Both the position numbers and the translations under genes were made by a program. Below are positions 33,931 through 39,884 of a DNA stretch of 39,884 nt, piece by piece. Source of the stretch: Flavisphingomonas formosensis (lineage in GTDB: Bacteria > Pseudomonadota > Alphaproteobacteria > Sphingomonadales > Sphingomonadaceae); assembly GCF_009755815.1 (NCBI RefSeq), contig NZ_WRPK01000022.1:1-39884 (forward strand), in the 5' to 3' direction. Under the pieces are notes generated by a model. That model was not told the origin of the DNA. It saw nothing but the letters and a program-made list of their open reading frames with translations, and ran no database searches. Within the stretch, counting starts at the first letter, position 1. Each line of letters starts with the position of its first letter.

Positions 33931-35223
33931 CTATTCCATTGCCGCCAGGATATGATCGATCGGCGCGCTCGCAAAGGTGGTGACCGTGTCGCCGACGCCA
34001 TAAGGCAGCAGCAGAGTGCGATCGTGCACGAGCGCGCCGCAGCTATAGACGACATTCGGCACATAGCCTCCAGCATCGGCGAAGCTCGGGAAGAGCAGTG
34101 GCCGCGCCGTCCGGCCGAGCAGCTTGGAAGGATCGTCCTTGTCGAGCAGGCACGCGCCCATGCAATAGGCCCGGACCATGCCCACGCCGTGGGTCAACAC
34201 CAGCCAGCCTTCGTCCAGTTCGATCGGCGACCCGCAATTGCCCATCTGGACATATTCCCAGGGCCAGCGCGGGCTGATGATCTTGCGGCCGCCGTTCCAG
34301 GTGTAGAGATCGTCGGAGTCGAGCAGCCAGATATTCTCGCTGTCCTGGCGGCCGAGCGCGGCATAGCGCCCGCCGATGCGTCGGGGAAAGAGGGCCATGC
34401 CCTTATATCCCGCCATGTCGCCTTGCACCGGCACTAGCTCGAAGCTGTGGAAATCCGGCGTGCGCAAAATTTCCTGCCGGACTTCCGCGCCGCTGAACGC
34501 CGTGTAGGTGCCGACGATGCAACTGCTGCCGTCCTCCTCGCTGAGGCGCAGCAGCCGCAGATCCTCGATGCCCTGATGCTGGCTCGGCGTGACCGGAAAC
34601 AGCACCGCTTCGGAAATGTCGCGTTGTTCCATGCAGGACATGCGAAGCGTGGTTCGCTCGGTGCGGCCGTCGTGCTGCTCGATGGTTAGCGGCACGCCAT
34701 AGGGGCTCGGTTCTTCGATCGCGACATCGCCGTCGCCATTCCAAACGCCGCGCCGGAAGGTCACGGAAGACACATGGCCTTCGCCGATTCCTCGCAGCGA
34801 GAGCAGGAAGCGCACCGCACCCGGCGGTAGTCCGCTCTGGTCGTCGTCCAATATGATGCTCGGGTTGAACAGCGCCGCGGCCTCGAAGGCATATTCCTCG
34901 CTGAAATAGGCGCCGATGAGCAGTGCCTGGCGGTCATTTGCCTCGCACGGCCAGATCGCCGGCCGCATTTCCTCGAAGCGCTGACGGAAATAGCGTTCGG
35001 CATTGGCGTGACGCTTTGTCATCGGCGTCATCACGGCTGCGATTATGCTTTCTAGCCGGTCTCCATCCAATTCTAGCACGCGCTGCGCGATGCGTTGCGC
35101 GCGCGGATGGGCCTCGTCGGCAAATGCGGCCGGGTCGGCAAGGTCGAAGGGGCGGATGACGGTACGCGAAGGATCCGGTTTGAGGACCACTTTGGCATGG
35201 GTGAGAATATCGTCGTCTGCCAT
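33931..35223 (-). CDS. GH130-family glycosidase/phosphorylase
   Basis: The 430-residue protein has the five-bladed beta-propeller pattern of GH130. Landmarks are QGIEDLRLLRL, with the Asp that serves as general acid in the family's usual EDPR motif, GTYTAFSG, NCGSPIELDEGWLVLTHGVG and YVPNVVYSCGALVHDRTLLL, followed by YGVGDTVTTFA. GH130 enzymes split beta-mannosides, mostly by phosphorolysis to mannose-1-phosphate and in some subfamilies by hydrolysis. The Pro-to-Leu change in EDLR is a variation to note. No signal peptide is seen, so it acts in the cytosol. GGGAG lies about 10 bases before the ATG. It heads the PPP run, 8 bp before rpiA. Confidence 0.82.
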   Translation of the reverse strand: MADDDILTHAKVVLKPDPSRTVIRPFDLADPAAFADEAHPRAQRIAQRVLELDGDRLESIIAAVMTPMTKRHANAERYFRQRFEEMRPAIWPCEANDRQALLIGAYFSEEYAFEAAALFNPSIILDDDQSGLPPGAVRFLLSLRGIGEGHVSSVTFRRGVWNGDGDVAIEEPSPYGVPLTIEQHDGRTERTTLRMSCMEQRDISEAVLFPVTPSQHQGIEDLRLLRLSEEDGSSCIVGTYTAFSGAEVRQEILRTPDFHSFELVPVQGDMAGYKGMALFPRRIGGRYAALGRQDSENIWLLDSDDLYTWNGGRKIISPRWPWEYVQMGNCGSPIELDEGWLVLTHGVGMVRAYCMGACLLDKDDPSKLLGRTARPLLFPSFADAGGYVPNVVYSCGALVHDRTLLLPYGVGDTVTTFASAPIDHILAAME

Positions 35224-35355
35224 CCGGTCCCGGCTCCCGCTAACTTAGGTTGCTCTGCGCAACGCTTTTCGCAGCCGATGGGTGCATGGATCGGATGAAC
35301 AATCGGACAGGTGGCGGATCGCGGCGAACCCCGCGCGAGATGCAGCGAGCGGGCG

Positions 35356-36264
35356 TCATTCGCATCCTGCCGAGAAGCGACGCGCTTCCTGGACAATCCA
35401 GGCCCGGAAGAGTTCGAGCGGCGGATGACGGTCGTGGGTTTGCGGCCAGGCGAGATAATAGCTTTCGGCGCTTTGCATGGGCATATGTATCGCGCGGACC
35501 AGTTCGCCTCGCGCCAGTTCCGCGTCGATCAGGAACTCGGGCAGAAGCGCGACGCCCAGCCCGGCCGAGGCGGCCTGGGCGGCTAGCGCGAACTGGTCGA
35601 GCAGCATGCCGTGCACTTCGCCGGGATCGATGTCGTTGGTGGCGAACCAGCGTTCCCAGGCATCAGGCCGCGAAACCAGATGCAGTAGGGGGGCGGAGAG
35701 CAGGTCGGCGGGAGCCGCGAAGCGATGGCGGTCGCGCAAGGCGGGGCTGCATGCCGGCACGACGGTTTCCCCCATGAGCAGCTCCAGCTCGGCACCGGGC
35801 CATTCGGGCAGGCCGAAATGGATGGCGGCATCGACCGAGTCAAAGCCGAAATCGAACGGAACCAGGCGCGTCGTCAGGTTGATGGTGATGCCGGGATGGG
35901 CGGCGAGGAAGTCGGGCAGGCGGGGGGCAAGCCACCGTGTCCCGAAGGTCGGCAATATCGCCAGATGCAACGATCCGCCGCTCGGATTGGCCCGAAAGCT
36001 CAGCGTGGCGCCGGCGATGCGGGTCAATGCATCGCGTATCTCGCGCGCATAGGCGGCGCCGGCGGTGGTAAGTCGCACGGTCTGTCGCTCGCGATGGAAC
36101 AGCTCGGATCCCAATATCTCTTCGAGCGCCCGAATCTGTCGGCTCACTGCGCTCTGCGTCAGCGCCAGCTCGCGGGCTGCCGCAGTGAAGCTCTGGTGGC
36201 GCGCTGCAGCCTCGAAGGCGGAGAGCAGAGGCGTGGGCGGCAGGAAGCGTCGCGGAAGGCTCAT
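35356..36264 (-). CDS. LysR-family regulator, GcvA-like, of the pipecolate/lysine genes
   Basis: The 302-residue protein starts with PPTPLLSAFEAAARHQSFTA, then AARELALTQSAVSRQIRALE and LFHRERQTVRLTTAGAAYA, the winged helix-turn-helix of GcvA-like LysR proteins. The effector domain has LHLAILPTFGTRWLAPRLPD and VDAAIHFGLPEWPG. It is divergent from the oxidase-dehydrogenase pair across 162 bp, the classic layout for a LysR activator of a catabolic operon. In Pseudomonas putida a LysR gene also adjoins amaA-amaB. The start at 36264 begins the conserved domain; a weak GGAA is 6 bases upstream, and the in-frame extension to 36450 would run through the divergent control region. Confidence 0.85.
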   Translation of the reverse strand: MSLPRRFLPPTPLLSAFEAAARHQSFTAAARELALTQSAVSRQIRALEEILGSELFHRERQTVRLTTAGAAYAREIRDALTRIAGATLSFRANPSGGSLHLAILPTFGTRWLAPRLPDFLAAHPGITINLTTRLVPFDFGFDSVDAAIHFGLPEWPGAELELLMGETVVPACSPALRDRHRFAAPADLLSAPLLHLVSRPDAWERWFATNDIDPGEVHGMLLDQFALAAQAASAGLGVALLPEFLIDAELARGELVRAIHMPMQSAESYYLAWPQTHDRHPPLELFRAWIVQEARRFSAGCE

Positions 36265-36426
36265 ATCATTCCATCGTGGAACCAACTTCGTCCGAAACCT
36301 CGCTTGCTGCCTGACGCATCCGTTCGCAAGATATTCCGTGATGGCATGATGTGGCGAGGGGGCGACGATGCGGAAGGGAAGGGGACGGACGGCGCCTGTT
36401 TCCTCGCACGGAGAGTGGGGCGTGCG

Positions 36427-37710
36427 ATGAGCGGCGATCCGCTTACGCACGGCCTCTGGGCTGCCTCAGCGCCCGCCGCCCCGCTTGCTTGCCCGTTGGT
36501 CGGCGACGTGCGGGCGGACGTCGTCGTTATCGGGGCAGGTTTCACCGGCTGCTCGGCCGCGTTGCACATTGCGGAGGCCGGGCGTTCGGCGGTCGTTCTC
36601 GAGGCGCGGGAGATCGGCTTCGGGGCGTCGGGACGCAATGTCGGGCTGGTCAATGCAGGCATGTGGGTGATGCCGGAGGACATGCCGCAGGCGCTGGGCG
36701 TACAATTTGGGGAACGGATGCTCGACCGGCTTGGCGCCGCGCCGGGGCTCGTTTTCGATCTCATCGCGCGCCACGGCATTCCGTGCGAGGCGGAACGCGT
36801 AGGGACGCTGCATTGCGCGGTCGGAGACGCGGGGCTTCGCGAAATTACCGAGCGGGCGAGGCAGTGGCGCGCCCGTGGAGCCGATGTCGCGTTGCTGGAT
36901 GCCGGCGAGGCCGCGCGGTGGATCGGCAGCAGGGCCTATTCCGGAGCGCTGCTCGATCGCCGCGCCGGGACGATCCAGCCTCTCGCCTATGTGCGCGGAT
37001 TGGCCCGGGCGGCAACCGCGGCGGGCGCGCGCATCCATGAGTGGTCCGAGGTGATCGGCTGGGACGATCTGGGCTCCGGATGGCGGGTTCGTACCGCATC
37101 GGGCAGCGTCACGGCACCTTGGGTGATCGTCGCGACCGATGCCTATTCTCTGGGTTTCTGCGGAGCGCCGAAGCGCGGGCAGGTGATGCTGCCCTATTTC
37201 AACATGGCCACAGCTCCGCTCGACGAAGCGGCTCGGCGCGAGATCCTGCCGGGAAGGCAGGGGGCGTGGGACACGCGGCAGATCCTCTCGTCCTTCCGCC
37301 TGGATCGCGCTGGTCGCCTGGTTTTCGGCAGCGTCGGCGCATTGCGGCGCGGTGGAAACTTGGTCCATGCGCGCTGGAGCCGGGGCGAGCTGGCACGACT
37401 TTTTCCACAGCTGGCCGAAGTCGAGTTCGAACATAGCTGGTATGGTTTCATCGGAATGACCGACAACTCACTGCCGAATTTCGTTAAATATGATAGAAAC
37501 ATCTACTCCATCAGCGGCTTCAACGGCCGTGGAATAGCGCCCGGCACCAGCTTCGGCCGCGATCTTGCGCGCCTCGCGCTCGGCGAGATCGAGCCCGAAC
37601 ATCTTGCTCTTCCGCTGACGCCCGCTCGCGAGGCCCGCTTGCGCGCCGCGAAGGGCGCCTTTTACGAGATGGGCGCGCAGGTCGCCCATCTCACCGGAAT
37701 TCGGTTCTGA
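36427..37710 (+). CDS. amaA: FAD-dependent oxidoreductase, probable L-pipecolate oxidase
   Basis: The 427-residue DadA/PuuB-type flavoprotein has the dinucleotide loop ADVVVIGAGFTGCSAALHIA (GAGFTG at 36-41), LEAREIGFGASGRNVGLVNA, YFNMATAPL, and a C-terminal FAD-closing segment SISGFNGRGIAPGTSFGRDL. Such enzymes oxidise secondary amines or imino acids with O2. Pairing with an ALDH7-type dehydrogenase 23 bp downstream and a divergent LysR gene matches the P. putida amaA-amaB locus, where AmaA turns L-pipecolate into piperideine-6-carboxylate. The alternative is a gamma-glutamylputrescine oxidase (PuuB), but no other puu gene is present. The start at 36427 is taken because the fold begins there; the open frame extends far upstream without a ribosome site. 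Confidence 0.75.
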   Translation: MSGDPLTHGLWAASAPAAPLACPLVGDVRADVVVIGAGFTGCSAALHIAEAGRSAVVLEAREIGFGASGRNVGLVNAGMWVMPEDMPQALGVQFGERMLDRLGAAPGLVFDLIARHGIPCEAERVGTLHCAVGDAGLREITERARQWRARGADVALLDAGEAARWIGSRAYSGALLDRRAGTIQPLAYVRGLARAATAAGARIHEWSEVIGWDDLGSGWRVRTASGSVTAPWVIVATDAYSLGFCGAPKRGQVMLPYFNMATAPLDEAARREILPGRQGAWDTRQILSSFRLDRAGRLVFGSVGALRRGGNLVHARWSRGELARLFPQLAEVEFEHSWYGFIGMTDNSLPNFVKYDRNIYSISGFNGRGIAPGTSFGRDLARLALGEIEPEHLALPLTPAREARLRAAKGAFYEMGAQVAHLTGIRF

Positions 37711-37733
37711 TCTTTATCGTAAGGAATTACCTC

Positions 37734-39269
37734 ATGCCTCTGTCGCTTGCCGCCGAGACCCGTCAGCTCCTGCTTGCGCTCGGCGTCGATGCCGCTCTGT
37801 TCGAGGGCGGTACGCTCGCGGTGCATTCGCCGCTCACGGGGGAGCGGATCGCCAACGTGCGGGAAACAGTGGAGGCGGAGGCGGACCGCCTGATCGCGGA
37901 CGCCACGCAGGCCTTTCTCGCCTGGCGTCGCGTGCCGGCGCCCCGGCGTGGCGAGTTCGTCCGTCTGCTGGGCGAGGAACTGCGCGCCCACAAGCAGGAA
38001 CTAGGCCGTCTCGTTTCGATAGAGGTCGGCAAAGCGCCGTCGGAAGGGCTCGGCGAAGTTCAGGAAATGATCGACATTTGCGACTTCGCGGTCGGATTGT
38101 CCCGACAGCTCTACGGCCTGTGCATAGCTTCGGAACGGTCCGATCATCGCATCACCGAGCAATGGCACCCGATCGGCCCGGTCGGCGTGATTTCTGCCTT
38201 TAATTTTCCGGTGGCGGTGTGGAGCTGGAACGCCGCGCTCGCTTTCGTGTGCGGGGACAGCGTGCTCTGGAAGCCTTCTGAAAAGGCGCCGCTCACCGCG
38301 CTCGCGGTCAAGGCGCTGGTCGATCGCGTCTGCGCGCGTTTCGGGGACGAGGCGCCGGCCGGTCTGCTCGGTCTGCTGCTCGGCGACCGGGCGTTGGGCG
38401 AATATCTGGTCGACGATGTCCGGGTGCCGGTAATCTCCGCCACGGGATCGACGCGGATGGGCCGCATGGTCGGCGAGCGGGTCGCGCGGCGGTTCGGGCG
38501 CGCGATATTGGAGCTGGGCGGGAACAACGCCTCGATCGTCACGCCGTCGGCGGATCTCGATCTCACCCTGCGCGCCGTCGCTTTCGGCGCGATGGGCACG
38601 GCCGGGCAACGCTGCACCACGTTGCGCCGCCTGATCGTGCATCGCGACGTCTATGACCGGCTGGTGCCGCGGCTGGCTGCCGTCTATCGCAGGATCAGCG
38701 TCGGCAATCCGCTGGAGGGCGATGCGCTGGTCGGTCCGCTGATCGACGGCGCCGCCTTCGATGCGATGCAGCGGGCACTGGGGGCGGCGCGTGCGGCCGG
38801 CGGAAGGGTCCATGGGGGCGAGCGCGTCGATGTGAACGGAGAGGCGTCCTTCTATGCCCGTCCGGCACTCGTCGAGATGCCGGAGCAGGTGGCCTGCGTG
38901 CGCGAGGAGACGTTTGCGCCGATCCTCTACGTTCTCGCCTATGACCGGATCGAGGATGCGATCGCCTTGCAGAATGCCGTACCGCAGGGCCTTTCCTCCT
39001 CGATATTCGCCACCGACATGCGCGAGGTCGAGCAGTTCCTGTCCGCATCGGGTTCGGATTGCGGCATCGCCAACGTCAACATGGGCACGTCCGGGGCCGA
39101 GATCGGTGGGGCCTTCGGCGGCGAGAAGGAGACAGGTGGGGGGCGCGAAAGCGGCTCGGACAGCTGGAAGGCCTATATGCGGCGCCAGACCAGCGCGATC
39201 AATTATGGCCGTAGCTTGCCGCTGGCGCAGGGAGTGACCTTCGATGTCGAGGATGAGGCGGAAGGCTGA
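37734..39269 (+). CDS. amaB: ALDH7-type aldehyde dehydrogenase, probable aminoadipate-semialdehyde dehydrogenase
   Basis: The 511-residue NAD(P)-dependent dehydrogenase has the ALDH landmarks GPVGVISAFNFPVAVWSWNA and VLWKPSEKAPLT, then AILELGGNNASIV with general-base Glu260 and GTAGQRCTTLRRL with catalytic Cys294. Near the end are NMGTSGAEIGGAFGGEKETG and GSDSWKAYMRRQT. The ELGGNNA and GEKETGGGRESGSDSWK features are those of the ALDH7 (antiquitin) group, which oxidises alpha-aminoadipate semialdehyde to aminoadipate. With the flavoprotein upstream this gives the last two steps from pipecolate to aminoadipate. A ribosome site AAGGA lies before the ATG. It is the last gene before the rRNA operon promoter. 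Confidence 0.82.
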   Translation: MPLSLAAETRQLLLALGVDAALFEGGTLAVHSPLTGERIANVRETVEAEADRLIADATQAFLAWRRVPAPRRGEFVRLLGEELRAHKQELGRLVSIEVGKAPSEGLGEVQEMIDICDFAVGLSRQLYGLCIASERSDHRITEQWHPIGPVGVISAFNFPVAVWSWNAALAFVCGDSVLWKPSEKAPLTALAVKALVDRVCARFGDEAPAGLLGLLLGDRALGEYLVDDVRVPVISATGSTRMGRMVGERVARRFGRAILELGGNNASIVTPSADLDLTLRAVAFGAMGTAGQRCTTLRRLIVHRDVYDRLVPRLAAVYRRISVGNPLEGDALVGPLIDGAAFDAMQRALGAARAAGGRVHGGERVDVNGEASFYARPALVEMPEQVACVREETFAPILYVLAYDRIEDAIALQNAVPQGLSSSIFATDMREVEQFLSASGSDCGIANVNMGTSGAEIGGAFGGEKETGGGRESGSDSWKAYMRRQTSAINYGRSLPLAQGVTFDVEDEAEG

Positions 39270-39436
39270 TCGCGGACGAGCCGGCGCCCGAAAGCGACGA
39301 CTCGCCGGGTATGGAAATCCGAGATTCGGCGCGGCCGTGCCCGGTGCGGCGACCTGGGGCGTCGGACGGAATCGGCTGAGTGAGGGTCGGCGAATTTCGT
39401 CGAGAATATGGGCGGAATGAGGGACATGGAGCGGCG

Positions 39437-39466
39437 ATCATCGTAAAAATGTCATGAAACGATGAT
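39437..39466. promoter_or_regulatory. inverted repeat and AT-rich block upstream of the rRNA promoter
   Basis: ATCATCGT (39437-39444) and ACGATGAT (39459-39466) are perfect reverse complements around an A-rich 14-base spacer. The right arm ends 6 bases before the -35 hexamer. The position fits an UP element or a site for an activator such as a Fis-like or CarD-type factor; the protein is unknown. Confidence 0.5.
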
Positions 39467-39472
39467 TGGGTG

Positions 39473-39501
39473 TTGACGGGCCGCAGCGCTCCCCATATAC
39501 C
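39473..39501 (+). promoter_or_regulatory. rRNA operon promoter
   Basis: TTGACG (39473-39478) and TATACC (39496-39501) are separated by 17 bp, with a GC-rich stretch after the -10 that resembles a discriminator. The promoter is about 300 bp before the 16S gene, leaving a long transcribed leader. The 39270-39470 part of this gap holds no gene that I recognise. Confidence 0.65.
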
Positions 39502-39598
39502 GCCCCTCGTCGACGGCGGCGGGCACATGCGGCCTGCTTCTGCGCCTCACCAGATCGGGGATCCGATAGCTCGATGGAAATCGGGATGGTGGGGTGTC

Positions 39599-39614
39599 GG
39601 CTCTTTCTCATTGT
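39599..39614 (+). promoter_or_regulatory. boxA-like antitermination site in the rRNA leader
   Basis: GGCTCTTTCTCATTGT resembles the boxA element (TGCTCTTTAACA) that loads Nus factors onto RNA polymerase in rRNA operons. It lies about 100 bp downstream of the promoter and 185 bp before 16S, a usual place. The match is partial (GCTCTTT is exact). Confidence 0.5.
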
Positions 39615-39690
39615 CGGTTTGATGAAGGGACATGTGGGCGGCGGCCCCGTGCCTGTGGGTTTCAAGGCCACGGGTTCACGGTAGCAATAA

Positions 39691-39742
39691 GCCGTTCCAG
39701 ATGTCCTATTACACATCCATTTGTGTATTGTGCGGGAACGGC
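39691..39742 (+). other. stem-loop in the 16S leader
   Basis: GCCGTTCC (39691-39698) pairs perfectly with GGAACGGC (39735-39742). The 36-base loop is AT-rich and contains ACACA and TGTGT, which extend the pairing potential. It is probably a leader fold that helps processing or antitermination of the pre-rRNA. Confidence 0.5.
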
Positions 39743-39799
39743 TCCTTGAAATGCCGGCCTGACGCTCTGGTTATTCCGCCGGGGTGTCTGGTTGGACAT

Positions 39800-39884
39800 C
39801 AACTTGAGAGTTTGATTCTGGCTCAGAACGAACGCTGGCGGCATGCCTAACACATGCAAGTCGAACGAAGGCTTCGGCCTTAGT
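39800..39884 (+). rRNA. rrs: 16S ribosomal RNA, 5' end only
   Basis: The sequence from CAACTTGAGAGTTTGAT through TGGCTCAG, then AACGAACGCTGGCGGCATGC and ACACATGCAAGTCGAACG, is the conserved start of bacterial 16S rRNA, including the binding site of the common 27F primer. CTAACACATGCAAG and AAGGCTTCGGCCTT are of alphaproteobacterial, Sphingomonadales type. The gene runs off the window. The exact mature 5' end is set by analogy and may be a base or two off. Confidence 0.95.

Noticed and set aside
35224..35355. A general-stress (EcfG-type GGAAC...GTT) promoter ahead of the GH130/PPP run
   Set aside because: I looked for GGAAC with a GTT 16-17 bases later on the minus strand and did not find it. 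A small GTTGC-TCTGC-GCAAC hairpin is present but is not evidence of a promoter.
1..39884. CRISPR array, tRNA genes, prophage or integrative element
   Set aside because: No regularly spaced direct repeats, no tRNA cloverleaf that I could recognise, and no integrase or phage structural gene. Only the IS630-type end is mobile.

Overview
The window is high-GC chromosomal DNA from an alphaproteobacterium, most likely a member of the Sphingomonadaceae. The last 85 bases are the 5' end of a 16S rRNA gene whose opening (CTGGCGGCATGCCTAACACATGCAAG, then an AACGAAGGCTTCGG hairpin) is typical of Sphingomonas relatives. The fused transaldolase-glucose-6-phosphate isomerase, the pentose-phosphate operon and the abundant palindromic intergenic repeats fit that assignment. 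The genus cannot be fixed from this much 16S.

Layout. (1) 1-120: the right end of an IS630-type insertion sequence, next to a composite palindromic repeat. (2) 259-9237: a region that looks catabolic: an EthD-type protein, a glutathione transferase, a SnoaL/NTF2-fold protein, a CitE-type CoA-ester lyase, and three tandem paralogous amidohydrolases of about 580 residues related to D-aminoacylases. Three families of palindromic repeats sit between these genes. (3) 9419-13636: an MFS/HlyD/NodT tripartite efflux operon on the minus strand. (4) 13714-19000: a HerA-like ATPase, a MarR regulator coupled to a tandem-GNAT protein, a divergent LysR regulator, a UBP zinc-finger protein and an NAD(P)H-dependent FMN reductase. 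(5) 19104-23991: a second tripartite efflux system arranged as a divergon around a 32-bp AT-rich palindrome, with its own TetR gene. (6) 24087-35223: a minus-strand central-carbon run, transcribed in the order GH130 glycosidase, rpiA, tkt, tal-pgi, gnd, zwf and two HAD phosphatases, with four-base stop/start overlaps at four junctions. (7) 35356-39269: a LysR regulator divergent from an FAD amine/imino-acid oxidase and an ALDH7-type dehydrogenase, the arrangement expected for pipecolate/lysine catabolism (amaA-amaB). (8) 39270-39884: the promoter, leader and start of an rRNA operon.

How the genes work together. The pentose-phosphate run makes NADPH (zwf, gnd) and interconverts pentose and hexose phosphates (rpiA, tkt, tal-pgi). 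A mannoside-type GH130 enzyme stands at its head and two sugar-phosphatase-like HAD proteins at its tail. No 6-phosphogluconolactonase gene is present in the window. The two efflux systems have the same three parts in different operon designs. The amidohydrolase triplet is the least explained part: the three proteins keep the HxH, Cys and Asp landmarks of D-aminoacylases but seem to lack a histidine at a position where the family normally has a zinc ligand, so their substrate and metal chemistry are open. No CRISPR array, tRNA gene, integrase or complete mobile element was seen.
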